From Mitsuokella sp. oral taxon 131 str. W9106 (GTDB lineage: Bacteria; Bacillota; Negativicutes; Selenomonadales; Selenomonadaceae): a stretch of DNA of 64,000 nucleotides. The position numbers and the translations under genes are program-made. The stretch is taken from contig NZ_KI273057.1 in assembly GCF_000469545.1 (NCBI RefSeq), forward strand, positions 124,001 through 188,000, given 5' to 3'. Under the pieces are notes generated by a model, which ran no database searches, was not told where the DNA came from, and saw only the letters and a list, made by a program, of their open reading frames with translations. This document shows, piece by piece, positions 1 to 8,201 of the stretch (position 1 is its first letter; each line of letters begins with the position of its first letter).

Positions 1-1
1 C

Positions 2-349
2 ACAGCGCCGGTTTCAGGCACAGTCTCATATGGCGATCTTGCTGTCGGCTCCTCCGTTCGGGCAGGTGATTCCATCGCAAGCATTCGTGATGTGAACGAC
101 GTATGGGTTGCGGCAAGGATCCCTGCACGTGAAAAGGAGATCGTTCATCTCGGGCAGCTCATCGACTACGAGATGGATGGCCATCACGTGCAAGGAACGA
201 TTCAGGAAGTCGTCGATGCGCAGCCATCCGATGATGTGGATTCGGATGAGGCACAAATGGTGACGGTCAAAATTTCCGTGCCGAACGACGCGGATTTTTC
301 GATTGTCTCCGGCATGGAAGCAAACGTTCGCTTTCCGATCAGGAAGTAA
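2..349 (+). CDS. HlyD-family membrane fusion protein, C-terminal part (5' end outside the window)
   Basis: The reading frame is open from the left edge and stops at 347-349. The visible part begins with the second half of a lipoyl-like barrel-sandwich motif (APVSGTV, then G-x-SVRAGDSIASI). The beta-barrel stretch follows, with VWVAARIP and a Gly-Gln turn (LGQLIDYE), and it ends in a strand resembling VSGMEANVRFPI. Proteins of this family link an inner-membrane transporter to an outer-membrane channel, which suits a bacterium with two membranes. The transporter it serves must lie upstream and is not visible. EmrA-type and RND-type adaptors cannot be told apart from this fragment. Confidence 0.7.
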   Translation, partial: TAPVSGTVSYGDLAVGSSVRAGDSIASIRDVNDVWVAARIPAREKEIVHLGQLIDYEMDGHHVQGTIQEVVDAQPSDDVDSDEAQMVTVKISVPNDADFSIVSGMEANVRFPIRK

Positions 350-358
350 AGGGTGCTC

Positions 359-387
359 TTGTTACTTCGCTTATTTTCCGCTATAAT
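359..387 (+). promoter_or_regulatory. Sigma-A-type promoter of trmL
   Basis: A TTGTTA -35 box (359-364) and a perfect TATAAT -10 box (382-387) are separated by 17 bases. They lie just after the stop of the preceding gene and about 25 bases before the trmL start. This makes trmL-murB a separate transcription unit. Confidence 0.7.
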
Positions 388-411
388 CTACTATTAACGG
401 GTGGGAATATA

Positions 412-897
412 TTGCATATCGTATTGATTGAGCCGGAGATTCCCGGTAATACAGGGAATGTAGCACGCCTCTGCGCAGCGACAGGAATCGAGCTGCACCT
501 TGTAAAGCCGCTCGGTTTTTCGACTGACGACAAGCATCTGAAACGTGCGGGGCTAGACTACTGGCATCTCGTCAAAGTGCACTATCACGAAAATTTTGAT
601 GCGGTTCTTTCCTGCTATGCCGGGCATGCCTTTCATTACTGTTCGACAAAGGCGCCTCGCTCGCATACGGAAGCACACTATACGGAGACGGATATGCTCG
701 TTTTCGGCAAGGAGTCGGCAGGGATCCCTGAATCTATCCTAAAGGTGCATTGGATGGAATGCATCCGCATTCCAATGATTGCGGAAGCGCGATCGCTGAA
801 CCTTTCCAATGCAGTTGCCGTCATCGCGTACGAGGCGATGCGCCAGCTCGGCTTTTCCTCACTTGCTACGTGCGGACCGGGGCTTCGATCGCTCTGA
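412..897 (+). CDS. trmL: tRNA (cytidine/uridine-34-2'-O)-methyltransferase TrmL
   Basis: This 161-residue SpoU-class (SPOUT, knotted) methyltransferase has the usual TrmL length. Motif 1 is PGNTGNVAR at residues 11-19, motif 2 is FGKESAGIP at 98-106, and motif 3 is RSLNLSNAVAV at 127-137, which forms the knot and binds AdoMet. TrmL methylates the wobble ribose of certain tRNA-Leu species in the cytoplasm. The start is TTG at 412, preceded by a GGGTGGG stretch, and it sits directly behind a good promoter. The murB gene follows 26 bases after the stop, so the two are probably cotranscribed. Confidence 0.92.
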   Translation: MHIVLIEPEIPGNTGNVARLCAATGIELHLVKPLGFSTDDKHLKRAGLDYWHLVKVHYHENFDAVLSCYAGHAFHYCSTKAPRSHTEAHYTETDMLVFGKESAGIPESILKVHWMECIRIPMIAEARSLNLSNAVAVIAYEAMRQLGFSSLATCGPGLRSL

Positions 898-923
898 TTT
901 CTATAGGAATGGGAATGACGTAA

Positions 924-1835
924 ATGGAAACAGCATTTATTGAGGCGTGCCGCTCCTTTATTGAGCCGAATCGCTTTCGGCTCGATGAGCCAATGAAGCT
1001 TCATACGACATTTAAGATTGGCGGACCTGCAGACTGCTTGATTTTTCCTGCTTCGATGGAAGAAGTGGAGCGCGTCATGGCACTCGTCAAAAAATACGAC
1101 TTGCCACTCACGATCCTCGGCAACGGCTCCAATGTCCTCGTACAGGACGGCGGCATTCGTGGTGTCGTCGTGAAGTTCGCGCGTCCGATGGGGGCGATCC
1201 GCTGTGAAGGCGCGCGCATCATCGCAGCCTCCGGCGCACTCCTGAAAGACGTTTCGGAGTCTGCTGCCGCAAACGGACTCACGGGGCTTGAATTTGCCTG
1301 TGGAATTCCTGGCAGTGTCGGCGGCGCGTTATTTATGAATGCAGGAGCCTACGATGGCGAGATGAAAAACGTAGCGGATCGCGTTCGCACAGTTGATGCG
1401 AATGGGACGGTGCACCAATATGAGCGCGCATCGCTCGACCTTGGCTATCGCCATAGTGCCTTTCAGCAAAACGGAGAAGCAATCGTCGAAGTGGAGTTCT
1501 TACTGAGAAAGGGTACGGAGCAGGATATTCGCGCGAAGATGGAGGACTTTACGAATCGGCGCGAGTGCAAGCAGCCGCTTGAAATGCCGAGCGCGGGCAG
1601 CACGTTCAAACGCCCGGCTGGCTACTTTGCAGGAACGCTCATCGATCAGACGGGACTGAAGGGATTGACTGTCGGCGGCGCACAGGTCTCGACGAAGCAC
1701 GCGGGGTTCGTCGTCAATATCGGCGGCGCGACGGCAGCCGATATCCGCGATCTCATCAAGGAAGTGCAGAAGCGCGTTTACGCAGCGCATGGCGTCCGGC
1801 TTTATCCCGAAGTTCGCATTATCGGCGAACCGTAA
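924..1835 (+). CDS. murB: UDP-N-acetylenolpyruvoylglucosamine reductase MurB
   Basis: MurB reduces the enolpyruvyl group of UDP-GlcNAc-enolpyruvate to give UDP-MurNAc, using NADPH and FAD, early in peptidoglycan synthesis. At 303 residues it matches the short type II (Bacillus-like) enzyme. The FAD-binding signature GNGSNVLV is at residues 66-73 and GIPGSVGGALFMNAGAY at 127-143. PSAGSTFKRP at 222-231 carries the catalytic serine. A rho-independent terminator follows the stop, so trmL-murB forms a closed unit. Confidence 0.96.
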   Translation: METAFIEACRSFIEPNRFRLDEPMKLHTTFKIGGPADCLIFPASMEEVERVMALVKKYDLPLTILGNGSNVLVQDGGIRGVVVKFARPMGAIRCEGARIIAASGALLKDVSESAAANGLTGLEFACGIPGSVGGALFMNAGAYDGEMKNVADRVRTVDANGTVHQYERASLDLGYRHSAFQQNGEAIVEVEFLLRKGTEQDIRAKMEDFTNRRECKQPLEMPSAGSTFKRPAGYFAGTLIDQTGLKGLTVGGAQVSTKHAGFVVNIGGATAADIRDLIKEVQKRVYAAHGVRLYPEVRIIGEP

Positions 1836-1852
1836 TACGATATGAGTCAATA

Positions 1853-1872
1853 GGCCCTTCGGGGTCTTTTTT
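1853..1872 (+). terminator. Rho-independent terminator after murB
   Basis: A short GC-rich stem, GGCCC (1853-1857) with GGGGTC (1861-1866) and one G-T pair, is followed directly by six T residues (1867-1872). Confidence 0.75.
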
Positions 1873-1956
1873 GTGTTTCGGCAGGATTTTCCACAAATGT
1901 TCAGAATATTATAGGCATAAGGAAGAAGCATGTATTGAGGCAAAGGAGGAATCGTC

Positions 1957-3570
1957 ATGAGACTTGAATTCCTGGGTGCAGCGCATACGGTCACAGGCTC
2001 CTGTTATCTGCTTGAAACGGGCGATGAACGCTATTTAATTGACTGCGGAATGTTTCAGGGTCCAAAGCGAATCCGCGAACTCAATCACGAGCCATTTTCT
2101 TTTGGGCCGTCGGATGTCGCGGGCGTGCTCTTGACACATGCACATATCGACCATTGCGGGCTTATCCCCAAACTCGTTCACGATGGATTCAAAGGGATGG
2201 TTTACACGACGAAGGCGACATGCGATCTCGTTGGGATCATGCTTCCGGACTCGGCGCATATTCAGAAGTCCGATGCGGAGATGCTCAATCGCAAGGGGCG
2301 GCGCAGTGGAGAAGAGCCTGTGCAGGCTCTCTATACGATCAACGATGCGATGGATGCGCTGAAACACCTTTCCGCCGTTCCTTACAATGCAGAGATCAAA
2401 CTTTCGGATAACCTGCGCGTCATTTTCCGTGATGCAGGGCATATTTTGGGCTCTGCCATACTGGAACTCTACGTGACAGAGGGAAACAAGCAAACCAAAC
2501 TCGTCTTCTCAGGGGACTTGGGACAGCCCGATCAGCCGATCCTCAAGGATCCAAGCGTTATTTCCGGCGCGGACTTTGTCGTCGTCGAGTCGACGTACGG
2601 CGACCGCATACACCAAATCTACGACAAGGAGACCACGCTGTTAGAGGTCATCGACGATACAATGGATCGTGGTGGCAATCTTATCATTCCTTCGTTTGCC
2701 GTGGGACGTACGCAGACACTTCTTTATTACTTCTACCACTTGTGGAAATCGGGACGGCTTGACGGCGATATCCCCATCGTCCTTGACAGCCCGCTCGCGA
2801 TCAATGCAACGCGTATATTTCTCAAGAACAGTATGGATTTTGACGATGAGGCTCTGACGCTCTTCAGCAAGAGCGGCAAGATTCCGCACTTTCCGCAAGT
2901 TCACATCTGTGAGACAGCAGAGGAGTCGCGCGCGCTCAATAGCTCCGAAGGCTCTGCGATCATCCTATCTGCTTCCGGCATGGCAGATGCAGGGCGCATT
3001 CTCCATCATTTGAAGCATAATTTGTGGCGTCCCGAGTCGACCGTTCTCTTCGTCGGCTATCAAGCAGCAGGAAGCCTTGGGCGCCGGCTCGTCGATGGCA
3101 TTAAGCGCGTCCGGATTCTCGGCGAGGAGGTCGCGGTCAAGGCGCAGATCCAGATGCTTGATGGATTCTCTGCACATGCGGACGCGAATCAGATCATGGA
3201 CTGGCTCTCGACCATTCGGGCTCCGAGGCCTGCTAAAATCTTTATCGTACACGGTGAAGGACAGGCGCAGGAAGCACTGAAAGGGCGTATCCAAAAGGAA
3301 CTTGGTACAGAAGTCTACATCCCGTTCCGCGGCGATATGGTACGTATCACAGGACGCGCGTCGTCGATCATTCCATCGCATATCCCTGCGGTCTCTATCG
3401 AGATGGAGATGGAGGAAATCCTGCGCGATTTCGATGCAGACTATCGTCAGATCCGCCGCAAGGTACTGCAGCTCGTCGTGCGCCAGCCGAAGACGATGGA
3501 GCCAGTCATCAAAGCGATGATGAAGGCACGTAACTACTTGAAAAAACTTTTTGCACCGTTTAATATTTAA
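1957..3570 (+). CDS. Beta-CASP metallo-beta-lactamase-fold ribonuclease-like protein
   Basis: This 537-residue protein opens with a metallo-beta-lactamase core whose HxHxDH zinc motif reads THAHIDHCG, followed by an aspartate in the GDLGQPD motif. The beta-CASP insertion comes next (VVESTYGDR; FAVGRTQTLL). The C-terminal part has ILSASGMADAGRI and the motif HVDGFSAHAD-type stretch (MLDGFSAHADANQ). Relatives are CPSF73/YsgA-like RNA processing nucleases, usually annotated as MBL-fold RNA hydrolases. A tail of about 60 residues follows the family's HGE motif. The start has AAAGGAGG upstream (about 1940-1947). The gene stands between the murB terminator and the pheS leader. The RNA target is not evident. 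Confidence 0.85.
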   Translation: MRLEFLGAAHTVTGSCYLLETGDERYLIDCGMFQGPKRIRELNHEPFSFGPSDVAGVLLTHAHIDHCGLIPKLVHDGFKGMVYTTKATCDLVGIMLPDSAHIQKSDAEMLNRKGRRSGEEPVQALYTINDAMDALKHLSAVPYNAEIKLSDNLRVIFRDAGHILGSAILELYVTEGNKQTKLVFSGDLGQPDQPILKDPSVISGADFVVVESTYGDRIHQIYDKETTLLEVIDDTMDRGGNLIIPSFAVGRTQTLLYYFYHLWKSGRLDGDIPIVLDSPLAINATRIFLKNSMDFDDEALTLFSKSGKIPHFPQVHICETAEESRALNSSEGSAIILSASGMADAGRILHHLKHNLWRPESTVLFVGYQAAGSLGRRLVDGIKRVRILGEEVAVKAQIQMLDGFSAHADANQIMDWLSTIRAPRPAKIFIVHGEGQAQEALKGRIQKELGTEVYIPFRGDMVRITGRASSIIPSHIPAVSIEMEMEEILRDFDADYRQIRRKVLQLVVRQPKTMEPVIKAMMKARNYLKKLFAPFNI

Positions 3571-3607
3571 ACTGCTGTCCTGTTGCTTGCCCCACCATGG
3601 CAAGGGT

Positions 3608-3636
3608 TTGCATTTCCCTGAAATCTGTGCTAAACT
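3608..3636 (+). promoter_or_regulatory. Probable promoter of the pheST T-box transcript
   Basis: TTGCAT (3608-3613) and TAAACT (3631-3636) are separated by 17 bases, just before the first conserved T-box stem. Position and spacing fit, although the hexamers are only moderate matches. The valS leader has a promoter in the same position. Confidence 0.5.
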
Positions 3637-3644
3637 GTAGCGTA

Positions 3645-3867
3645 TCATGGCGATGAGGAAGAGGAGTAGCTGATGTTTGCGCCTATAGGGAGTCTTGCCT
3701 GGACTGGGAGCAGGATGGTGCATAGCGGTGAAGTTCGCTTTGGAGCTTTCGGAGGAAATGCCGAACGTTGGCCGCGTTATAGCCTTTACGAGTAAAAATC
3801 AGGGTGGTACCGCGAGCTTGGCCTCGCCCCTCAGCCGTACGTGCGGCAGGGGCGGGGTCTTATTATT
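3645..3867 (+). promoter_or_regulatory. T-box riboswitch of pheST, specifier UUC (Phe)
   Basis: T-box leaders bind uncharged tRNA in the nascent mRNA and prevent termination. Stem I begins with the GATGAGGAAGAGGAGTA stretch (about 3652-3668). The specifier codon is TTC at 3734-3736, within GAAG-TTC-GCTTTGGAGCT. The T-box sequence AGGGTGGTACCGCG is at 3801-3814; its TGGT bulge would pair with an ACCA tRNA end. The terminator is a GC-rich hairpin spanning about 3820-3860, followed by a T-rich run. The specifier was placed by aligning this leader with the valS leader, which has GTC in the same frame of conserved bases. Confidence 0.95.
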
Positions 3868-3868
3868 T
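3820..3868 (+). terminator. T-box attenuator terminator before pheS
   Basis: GGCCTCGCCCCTCAGCC pairs with GGCAGGGGCGGGGTC (imperfect, very GC-rich), followed by TTATTATTTT. It overlaps the region needed for the antiterminator, as expected in a transcriptional T-box switch. Confidence 0.8.
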
Positions 3869-3881
3869 TAGGAGGTTCTGT

Positions 3882-4910
3882 ATGGAAGAGAAGATTGAAC
3901 AGTTGAAGGCGCAGGCAGTCGAAGCCATTCAAAAGGCGGCAGGCAGCCTCAGCGAACTCGACGATATTCGCGTGAAATTCTTAGGCAAGAAGGGCGAGTT
4001 TACCTCGATCCTTCGCGGTATGGGGACACTTGCCAAGGAAGATCGTCCGAAGGTCGGCAAGATCGTCAATGAGGCTAAAGCACAGATCGAGGCGCTCATC
4101 CAGCAAAAGAATGAGGAGCTCAAGGCGCGCGATCTCGAAAAGATTCTTTCGACCGAGCGCATCGACGTCACGCTTCCCGGACGTACAGTGCCGTTAGGAC
4201 ATCTTCATCCACTTACGCTTACGCTTGAGCGCATCAAAGATATTTTCTTCCGCATGAGCTTTTCCGTCGAGGAAGGCCCCGAAATCGAGAAAGACTACTA
4301 CAATTTCGAGGCACTCAATCTGCCAAAGGATCACCCTGCGCGCGATATGCAGGATTCGTTCTATATCACCGAGGATATCCTCATGCGTTCGCAAACATCT
4401 CCCGTACAGGCTCGCACTATGGAGAAGAATGAGCCGAATGCGCCGATTCGCATGATTGCACCTGGACGCGTCTACCGCCGTGACGAGTACGATGCGACGC
4501 ACTCTCCCATGTTTACGCAGGTTGAGGGGCTCGTCATTGACGAGGGCATCAGTTTTGCGGATCTCAAGGGCACGTTGGAACTGTTCCTGCATCAGATTTT
4601 CAATGCAGATGTTGGCGTGCGCTTCCGTCCGAGTTTTTTCCCATTCACCGAGCCGTCAGCAGAGGTTGACATCTCCTGCGTCATGTGTCAGGGAAAAGGC
4701 TGCCGCGTCTGCAAGGGAACGGGCTGGCTTGAAATCCTCGGTTCCGGCATGGTCCATCCCCACGTTCTCGAAATGAGTGGATACGATCCCCAAAAGGTAT
4801 CGGGTTTCGCATTCGGCATGGGTGTTGAGCGTATCGCAATGCTTGCTTATGGCATCGATGATCTTCGCTTGTTCTACGACAACGACATGCGTTTTCTGCA
4901 ACAGTTTTGA
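3882..4910 (+). CDS. pheS: Phenylalanine-tRNA ligase alpha subunit PheS
   Basis: This is the catalytic alpha subunit of the (alpha-beta)2 class II phenylalanyl-tRNA synthetase. At 342 residues it has the usual length. An N-terminal coiled-coil arm is followed by class II motif 2 ([18 protein letters not shown]) and motif 3 ([14 protein letters not shown]). A four-cysteine stretch, C-x2-C-x4-C-x2-C ([12 protein letters not shown]), sits before motif 3 and is common in Firmicutes PheS. The start is the ATG at 3882 behind AGGAGG. An in-frame extension upstream runs into the T-box and is not coding. The pheT gene follows after 15 bases. Confidence 0.97.
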   Translation: MEEKIEQLKAQAVEAIQKAAGSLSELDDIRVKFLGKKGEFTSILRGMGTLAKEDRPKVGKIVNEAKAQIEALIQQKNEELKARDLEKILSTERIDVTLPGRTVPLGHLHPLTLTLERIKDIFFRMSFSVEEGPEIEKDYYNFEALNLPKDHPARDMQDSFYITEDILMRSQTSPVQARTMEKNEPNAPIRMIAPGRVYRRDEYDATHSPMFTQVEGLVIDEGISFADLKGTLELFLHQIFNADVGVRFRPSFFPFTEPSAEVDISCVMCQGKGCRVCKGTGWLEILGSGMVHPHVLEMSGYDPQKVSGFAFGMGVERIAMLAYGIDDLRLFYDNDMRFLQQF

Positions 4911-4925
4911 GAAAGGGGATATATT

Positions 4926-7361
4926 ATGCAGGTTTCGATTAAGTGGCTCAAGGATTACATTGATTTCGACTGGTCGGCGGAAGAGCTTGCCGATCAATTC
5001 ACTATGGCAGGTATCCCCGTTGAGAATGTCATTTGCGCAGATGAGGGGCTTGATCAGGTCGTGACTGGGCGTATCGAAGAGATCACGGCACATCCTGACT
5101 CGGATCACCTCCAGATCTGTCAGATGAACGTCGGTGAAAAGGAACGCATCCAAATCATCACGGGCGCACGAAATGTTCGGGAAGGGCAGGTTGTTCCCGT
5201 CGCGATGGTCGGCGCGCATTTGCCGAGCGGTCTGCACATCAAGAAAGGAAAGCTGCGCGGTCTTGCATCGAACGGCATGCTCTGCTCGGCAAGCGAGCTT
5301 CACCTTGATCTCACGAAACTGACGGAAGAGGAAAAGGACGGTATTTACATTCTGCCTGCCGATACGCCAGTAGGCATTCCTGCAAGTGACGTGCTCGGTC
5401 TTGGCGACGTCGTGCTTGAGTTTGAAATCACAGCAAATCGTGCGGATTGCTTCAGCGTATTTGGTCTCGTGCGGGAGATTGCTGTTTTGACTGGGAACAA
5501 GCCGAAGTGGCCGATGATCGGTTGCAAGGAGGATGCGGGACGAAAGGCAGCCGACATGATGTCTGTCGGCATCGCGGCAAACGACCTCTGCAGCCGGTTC
5601 TCCGTCCGGATCGCTTGTGACGTAAAGATCGGTTCCTCGCCGGACTGGATGCAGCAGCGTCTCGAAGGGGCTGGAATTCGTGCGATTAACAATGTTGTCG
5701 ATATTACGAATTTCGTCATGATTGAGCTCGGTCAACCTATGCACGCCTACGACTACGAGAAAATTGCAGGACATAGTCTCACGGCGCGTCTTGCAAAAGA
5801 GGGTGAAAATCTTCATACGCTCGACGGCAGTGAGCACCTAGCAAAGGGGACAGAGCTCGTCATCGCCGATGCCAAGCACCCTGCAGGCCTTGCAGGTGTC
5901 ATGGGGGGGCTTGAGACGGAAGTTACGGAGCGGACGACGACGGTTGTATTTGAGGCAGCGTGTTTCAATGGTGCGAGCATTCGCCGTACGTCACGCGTAT
6001 GCGGACTGCATTCTGAGGCATCGGGACGTTTCGAGCGCGGCGTCGACGTCACGCAGACGAAACGTGCACTCGACCGTGCATGCCAGCTTTTGCAGGAGAT
6101 GGGCGCGTGCACGGTTGCGGAGGGCTATGTTGATGTCTATCCTGAGCCGAAAGATCCCGTCACGATTGATTTTACGGCAGAAGAAATCAACCGTCGGCTT
6201 GGCACGCAGATTGAAGGCAGTGAGATGGCGGATACGCTCACGCGCCTTGGCTTTGCTGTCGAAAAAAGGTTGAATGGCACTTGTCGCGCAACCGTTCCAT
6301 CTTGGCGCAGCGACTGCACTTGTATGGAAGATCTTTCCGAAGAAGTCGCGCGCATCCATGGATTTGATAAGATTGCGAGCACGACGCCATTTGGCCGCAT
6401 GGTACAAGGCAAGCAGGGGGCTAAACAGAATCTCGTCACAAGAATCAAGCACACGTTGGCGGCACTCGGCATGACCGAAGAGCTTTCGTTCGCTTTCACA
6501 AGCAAAGCACTATTTGATAAACTGCTCGTACCACAGGATTCGCCGTTTCGAAAAGCGATTCCTATTTTGAACCCGCTTACGGATGAGGCTCCGCTCGTGC
6601 GCACGTGTCTTTTGACATCGATCATGGAGAATGCCGTCCGCAACTTCTCACGCAAGAATCACGATATCTGTCTCTTCGATATCGCACCCGTCTTCTTGCC
6701 GGAAGCACTTCCTGTGACGGAACTGCCCGATGAGCGGCTCATGCTCGCGGGGCTTTGGACTGGGAGAAGGAATGAAATCGCTTGGAACCATGATAATGGC
6801 ATGGTCGATTTCTACGATATGAAAGGTATCGTAGAGGAACTTTTCCGTGCAATCGGCATCCAAAAGTACACGGTCGAGGCAGGCGAGCACTTTGCACTCC
6901 ATCCCGGTAAGACAGCATTCTTTAAGAAGGGACGCGAGGTGCTTGCAACAGTTGGCGAGCTTCACCCGAAGGCAGCAGAGAACTTCGGGATCAAGCAGAG
7001 GGTCTATCTCTTCGAGATGTGTATCGATGTCCTCATGAAGTATACGGGACGGCGTTTCCAATTTGATTCGCTGCCGAAGTATCCCGCTATCACACGCGAT
7101 CTCGCGCTGCTCGTCGACGTCGATATCGCTGCTTCCGATATCGAACGCGTCATCGCGAAAAACGGCGGGAAGTATTTCAAGGAAGCCACGCTTTTTGACG
7201 TCTATATGGGCAAGCAAGTTGCCGACGGAAAGAAGAGCATGGCATTCAGCCTAAAGTTCCAATCGAAGGATAGGACGCTGACGGATGAGGAAGCCGATAC
7301 GGCATTCCAAAATATCCTCAACGCCGTGCGGAAATATTTCCAAGCAGAACTGCGCGCTTGA
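4926..7361 (+). CDS. pheT: Phenylalanine-tRNA ligase beta subunit PheT
   Basis: The 811-residue beta subunit shows the family's domains in order. The first is an EMAP-II-like tRNA-binding domain at about residues 40-150 (DSDHLQICQMNVG). The B3/B4 editing region has AYDYEKIAGHSLTAR, and the B5 domain has EEINRRLGTQI. The catalytic-like core follows, and the C-terminal ferredoxin-fold anticodon-binding domain is at about 715-811 (PAITRDLALLV). It pairs with PheS to charge tRNA-Phe, and both are controlled by the upstream T-box. The start at 4926 has AAAGGGG upstream. Confidence 0.97.
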   Translation: MQVSIKWLKDYIDFDWSAEELADQFTMAGIPVENVICADEGLDQVVTGRIEEITAHPDSDHLQICQMNVGEKERIQIITGARNVREGQVVPVAMVGAHLPSGLHIKKGKLRGLASNGMLCSASELHLDLTKLTEEEKDGIYILPADTPVGIPASDVLGLGDVVLEFEITANRADCFSVFGLVREIAVLTGNKPKWPMIGCKEDAGRKAADMMSVGIAANDLCSRFSVRIACDVKIGSSPDWMQQRLEGAGIRAINNVVDITNFVMIELGQPMHAYDYEKIAGHSLTARLAKEGENLHTLDGSEHLAKGTELVIADAKHPAGLAGVMGGLETEVTERTTTVVFEAACFNGASIRRTSRVCGLHSEASGRFERGVDVTQTKRALDRACQLLQEMGACTVAEGYVDVYPEPKDPVTIDFTAEEINRRLGTQIEGSEMADTLTRLGFAVEKRLNGTCRATVPSWRSDCTCMEDLSEEVARIHGFDKIASTTPFGRMVQGKQGAKQNLVTRIKHTLAALGMTEELSFAFTSKALFDKLLVPQDSPFRKAIPILNPLTDEAPLVRTCLLTSIMENAVRNFSRKNHDICLFDIAPVFLPEALPVTELPDERLMLAGLWTGRRNEIAWNHDNGMVDFYDMKGIVEELFRAIGIQKYTVEAGEHFALHPGKTAFFKKGREVLATVGELHPKAAENFGIKQRVYLFEMCIDVLMKYTGRRFQFDSLPKYPAITRDLALLVDVDIAASDIERVIAKNGGKYFKEATLFDVYMGKQVADGKKSMAFSLKFQSKDRTLTDEEADTAFQNILNAVRKYFQAELRA

Positions 7362-7373
7362 TGGAGGTGTCGT

Positions 7374-7640
7374 ATGAATAACACGACCGAAATGAAGAAG
7401 CTGTCGAAGCGGATCGTAGTGGAGATCTTCGGCGATACGTATCCGCTGAAGACGGACGACCCGGAACACCTAGAGAAAATTGCTGCGGATGTCGATGCGC
7501 TCATGAAGCAGACGGCGCGTCGGGTCAATAGCTTTGACGGCACGAAAATAGCCGTTCTTTCCGCTCTGCAGCTTGCGGAAGAGTACCAGCAGCTCAAAAA
7601 GGATTACGATGATCTAGTCGAACTTCTAAATGAAAAATAA
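7374..7640 (+). CDS. zapA: Cell division protein ZapA
   Basis: This 88-residue protein matches ZapA: an N-terminal beta region (VVEIFGDTYPLKTDD) followed by a C-terminal helix suited to coiled-coil tetramers (ALQLAEEYQQLKKDYDDLVELL). ZapA crosslinks FtsZ filaments at the division site. It starts 12 bases after pheT with GGAGGTG upstream, so it is probably cotranscribed with pheST. Firmicutes often have zapA directly after pheT. Confidence 0.88.
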   Translation: MNNTTEMKKLSKRIVVEIFGDTYPLKTDDPEHLEKIAADVDALMKQTARRVNSFDGTKIAVLSALQLAEEYQQLKKDYDDLVELLNEK

Positions 7641-7642
7641 GC

Positions 7643-7672
7643 TTTACATCGCATGGTGTTCCGTGCTATACT
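7643..7672 (+). promoter_or_regulatory. Promoter of rpsO
   Basis: TTTACA (7643-7648) and TATACT (7667-7672) are separated by 18 bases; each matches consensus at five of six positions. They start right after the zapA stop codon. The predicted transcript has a leader of about 95 bases before rpsO. Confidence 0.75.
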
Positions 7673-7689
7673 ACGTAAGAATTTTATGC

Positions 7690-7775
7690 TATCCTTGACT
7701 CAGATTCGCGAAGGACTCCGACGCATTCTTGGTCGATGGAGCTTGAAGTGTTATGTTATTAGGAGGAGACATCAA
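7690..7775 (+). promoter_or_regulatory. Possible structured S15 autoregulatory leader of rpsO
   Basis: The non-coding leader between the promoter and rpsO can fold into a stem, CTCC-GAC (7716-7722) with GTC-gat-GGAG (7732-7741), carrying a three-base bulge. In many bacteria S15 represses its own mRNA by binding a structured leader. That this leader does so is inferred from position and foldability only. Confidence 0.35.
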
Positions 7776-8054
7776 ATGCTGACACAGGAAGCAAAACAGG
7801 AAATCATGAAGAAGTACGCCGTCCATGAGGGCGACACGGGGTCGCCTGAGGTGCAGATTGCCGTTTTGACGGCTCGTATTCAGTACCTTACAGAGCATCT
7901 TAAGGCGCACAAGAAGGATCATCATTCCCGTCGCGGTCTCTTGAAGATGGTCGGTCACCGCCGTCGTCTGCTTTCGTATCTATACAAGACGGACATTGAG
8001 CGTTACCGTACGATCATCGCGAAGCTCGGCATTCGTTCTACGGTTGAGCACTAA
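7776..8054 (+). CDS. rpsO: 30S ribosomal protein S15
   Basis: S15 binds the central domain of 16S rRNA and helps the S6:S18 pair assemble. The protein has 92 residues and shows the family core: [16 protein letters not shown], then [12 protein letters not shown] and RRRLLSYL. The start is ATG 7776 with a full AGGAGG (7761-7766). A longer in-frame reading begins inside the promoter and is discarded. A terminator follows, and pnp lies next, as in many bacteria. Confidence 0.97.
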   Translation: MLTQEAKQEIMKKYAVHEGDTGSPEVQIAVLTARIQYLTEHLKAHKKDHHSRRGLLKMVGHRRRLLSYLYKTDIERYRTIIAKLGIRSTVEH

Positions 8055-8073
8055 TTGAAGCAATAAAGCAATA

Positions 8074-8106
8074 ACACGGCTTGCTTGATGCGAGTCGTGT
8101 TTTTTA
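8074..8106 (+). terminator. Rho-independent terminator after rpsO
   Basis: ACACGGCTTGC pairs with GCGAGTCGTGT (one G-T pair) around a five-base loop and is followed by a run of six to seven T residues. It separates rpsO from pnp at least partly. Confidence 0.85.
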
Positions 8107-8201
8107 TTGGGCGGGAAGATTGCGGTGGAGAGGAAAAAAAGATTTTGCGGCGAATAATAAATAGGATAGCGATAGGAGTCAAGAAGATGGGAGCATGAGG
8201 T

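Noticed and set aside
3804-3881. In-frame upstream extension of pheS
   Set aside because: It runs through the T-box and terminator; the family N-terminus and AGGAGG support ATG 3882.
4656-5837. Long minus-strand open frame opposite pheS/pheT
   Set aside because: Antisense shadow of conserved genes with no domain or ribosome site.
7653-7775. In-frame upstream extension of rpsO
   Set aside because: It overlaps the promoter, and S15 starts at ATG 7776 behind AGGAGG.
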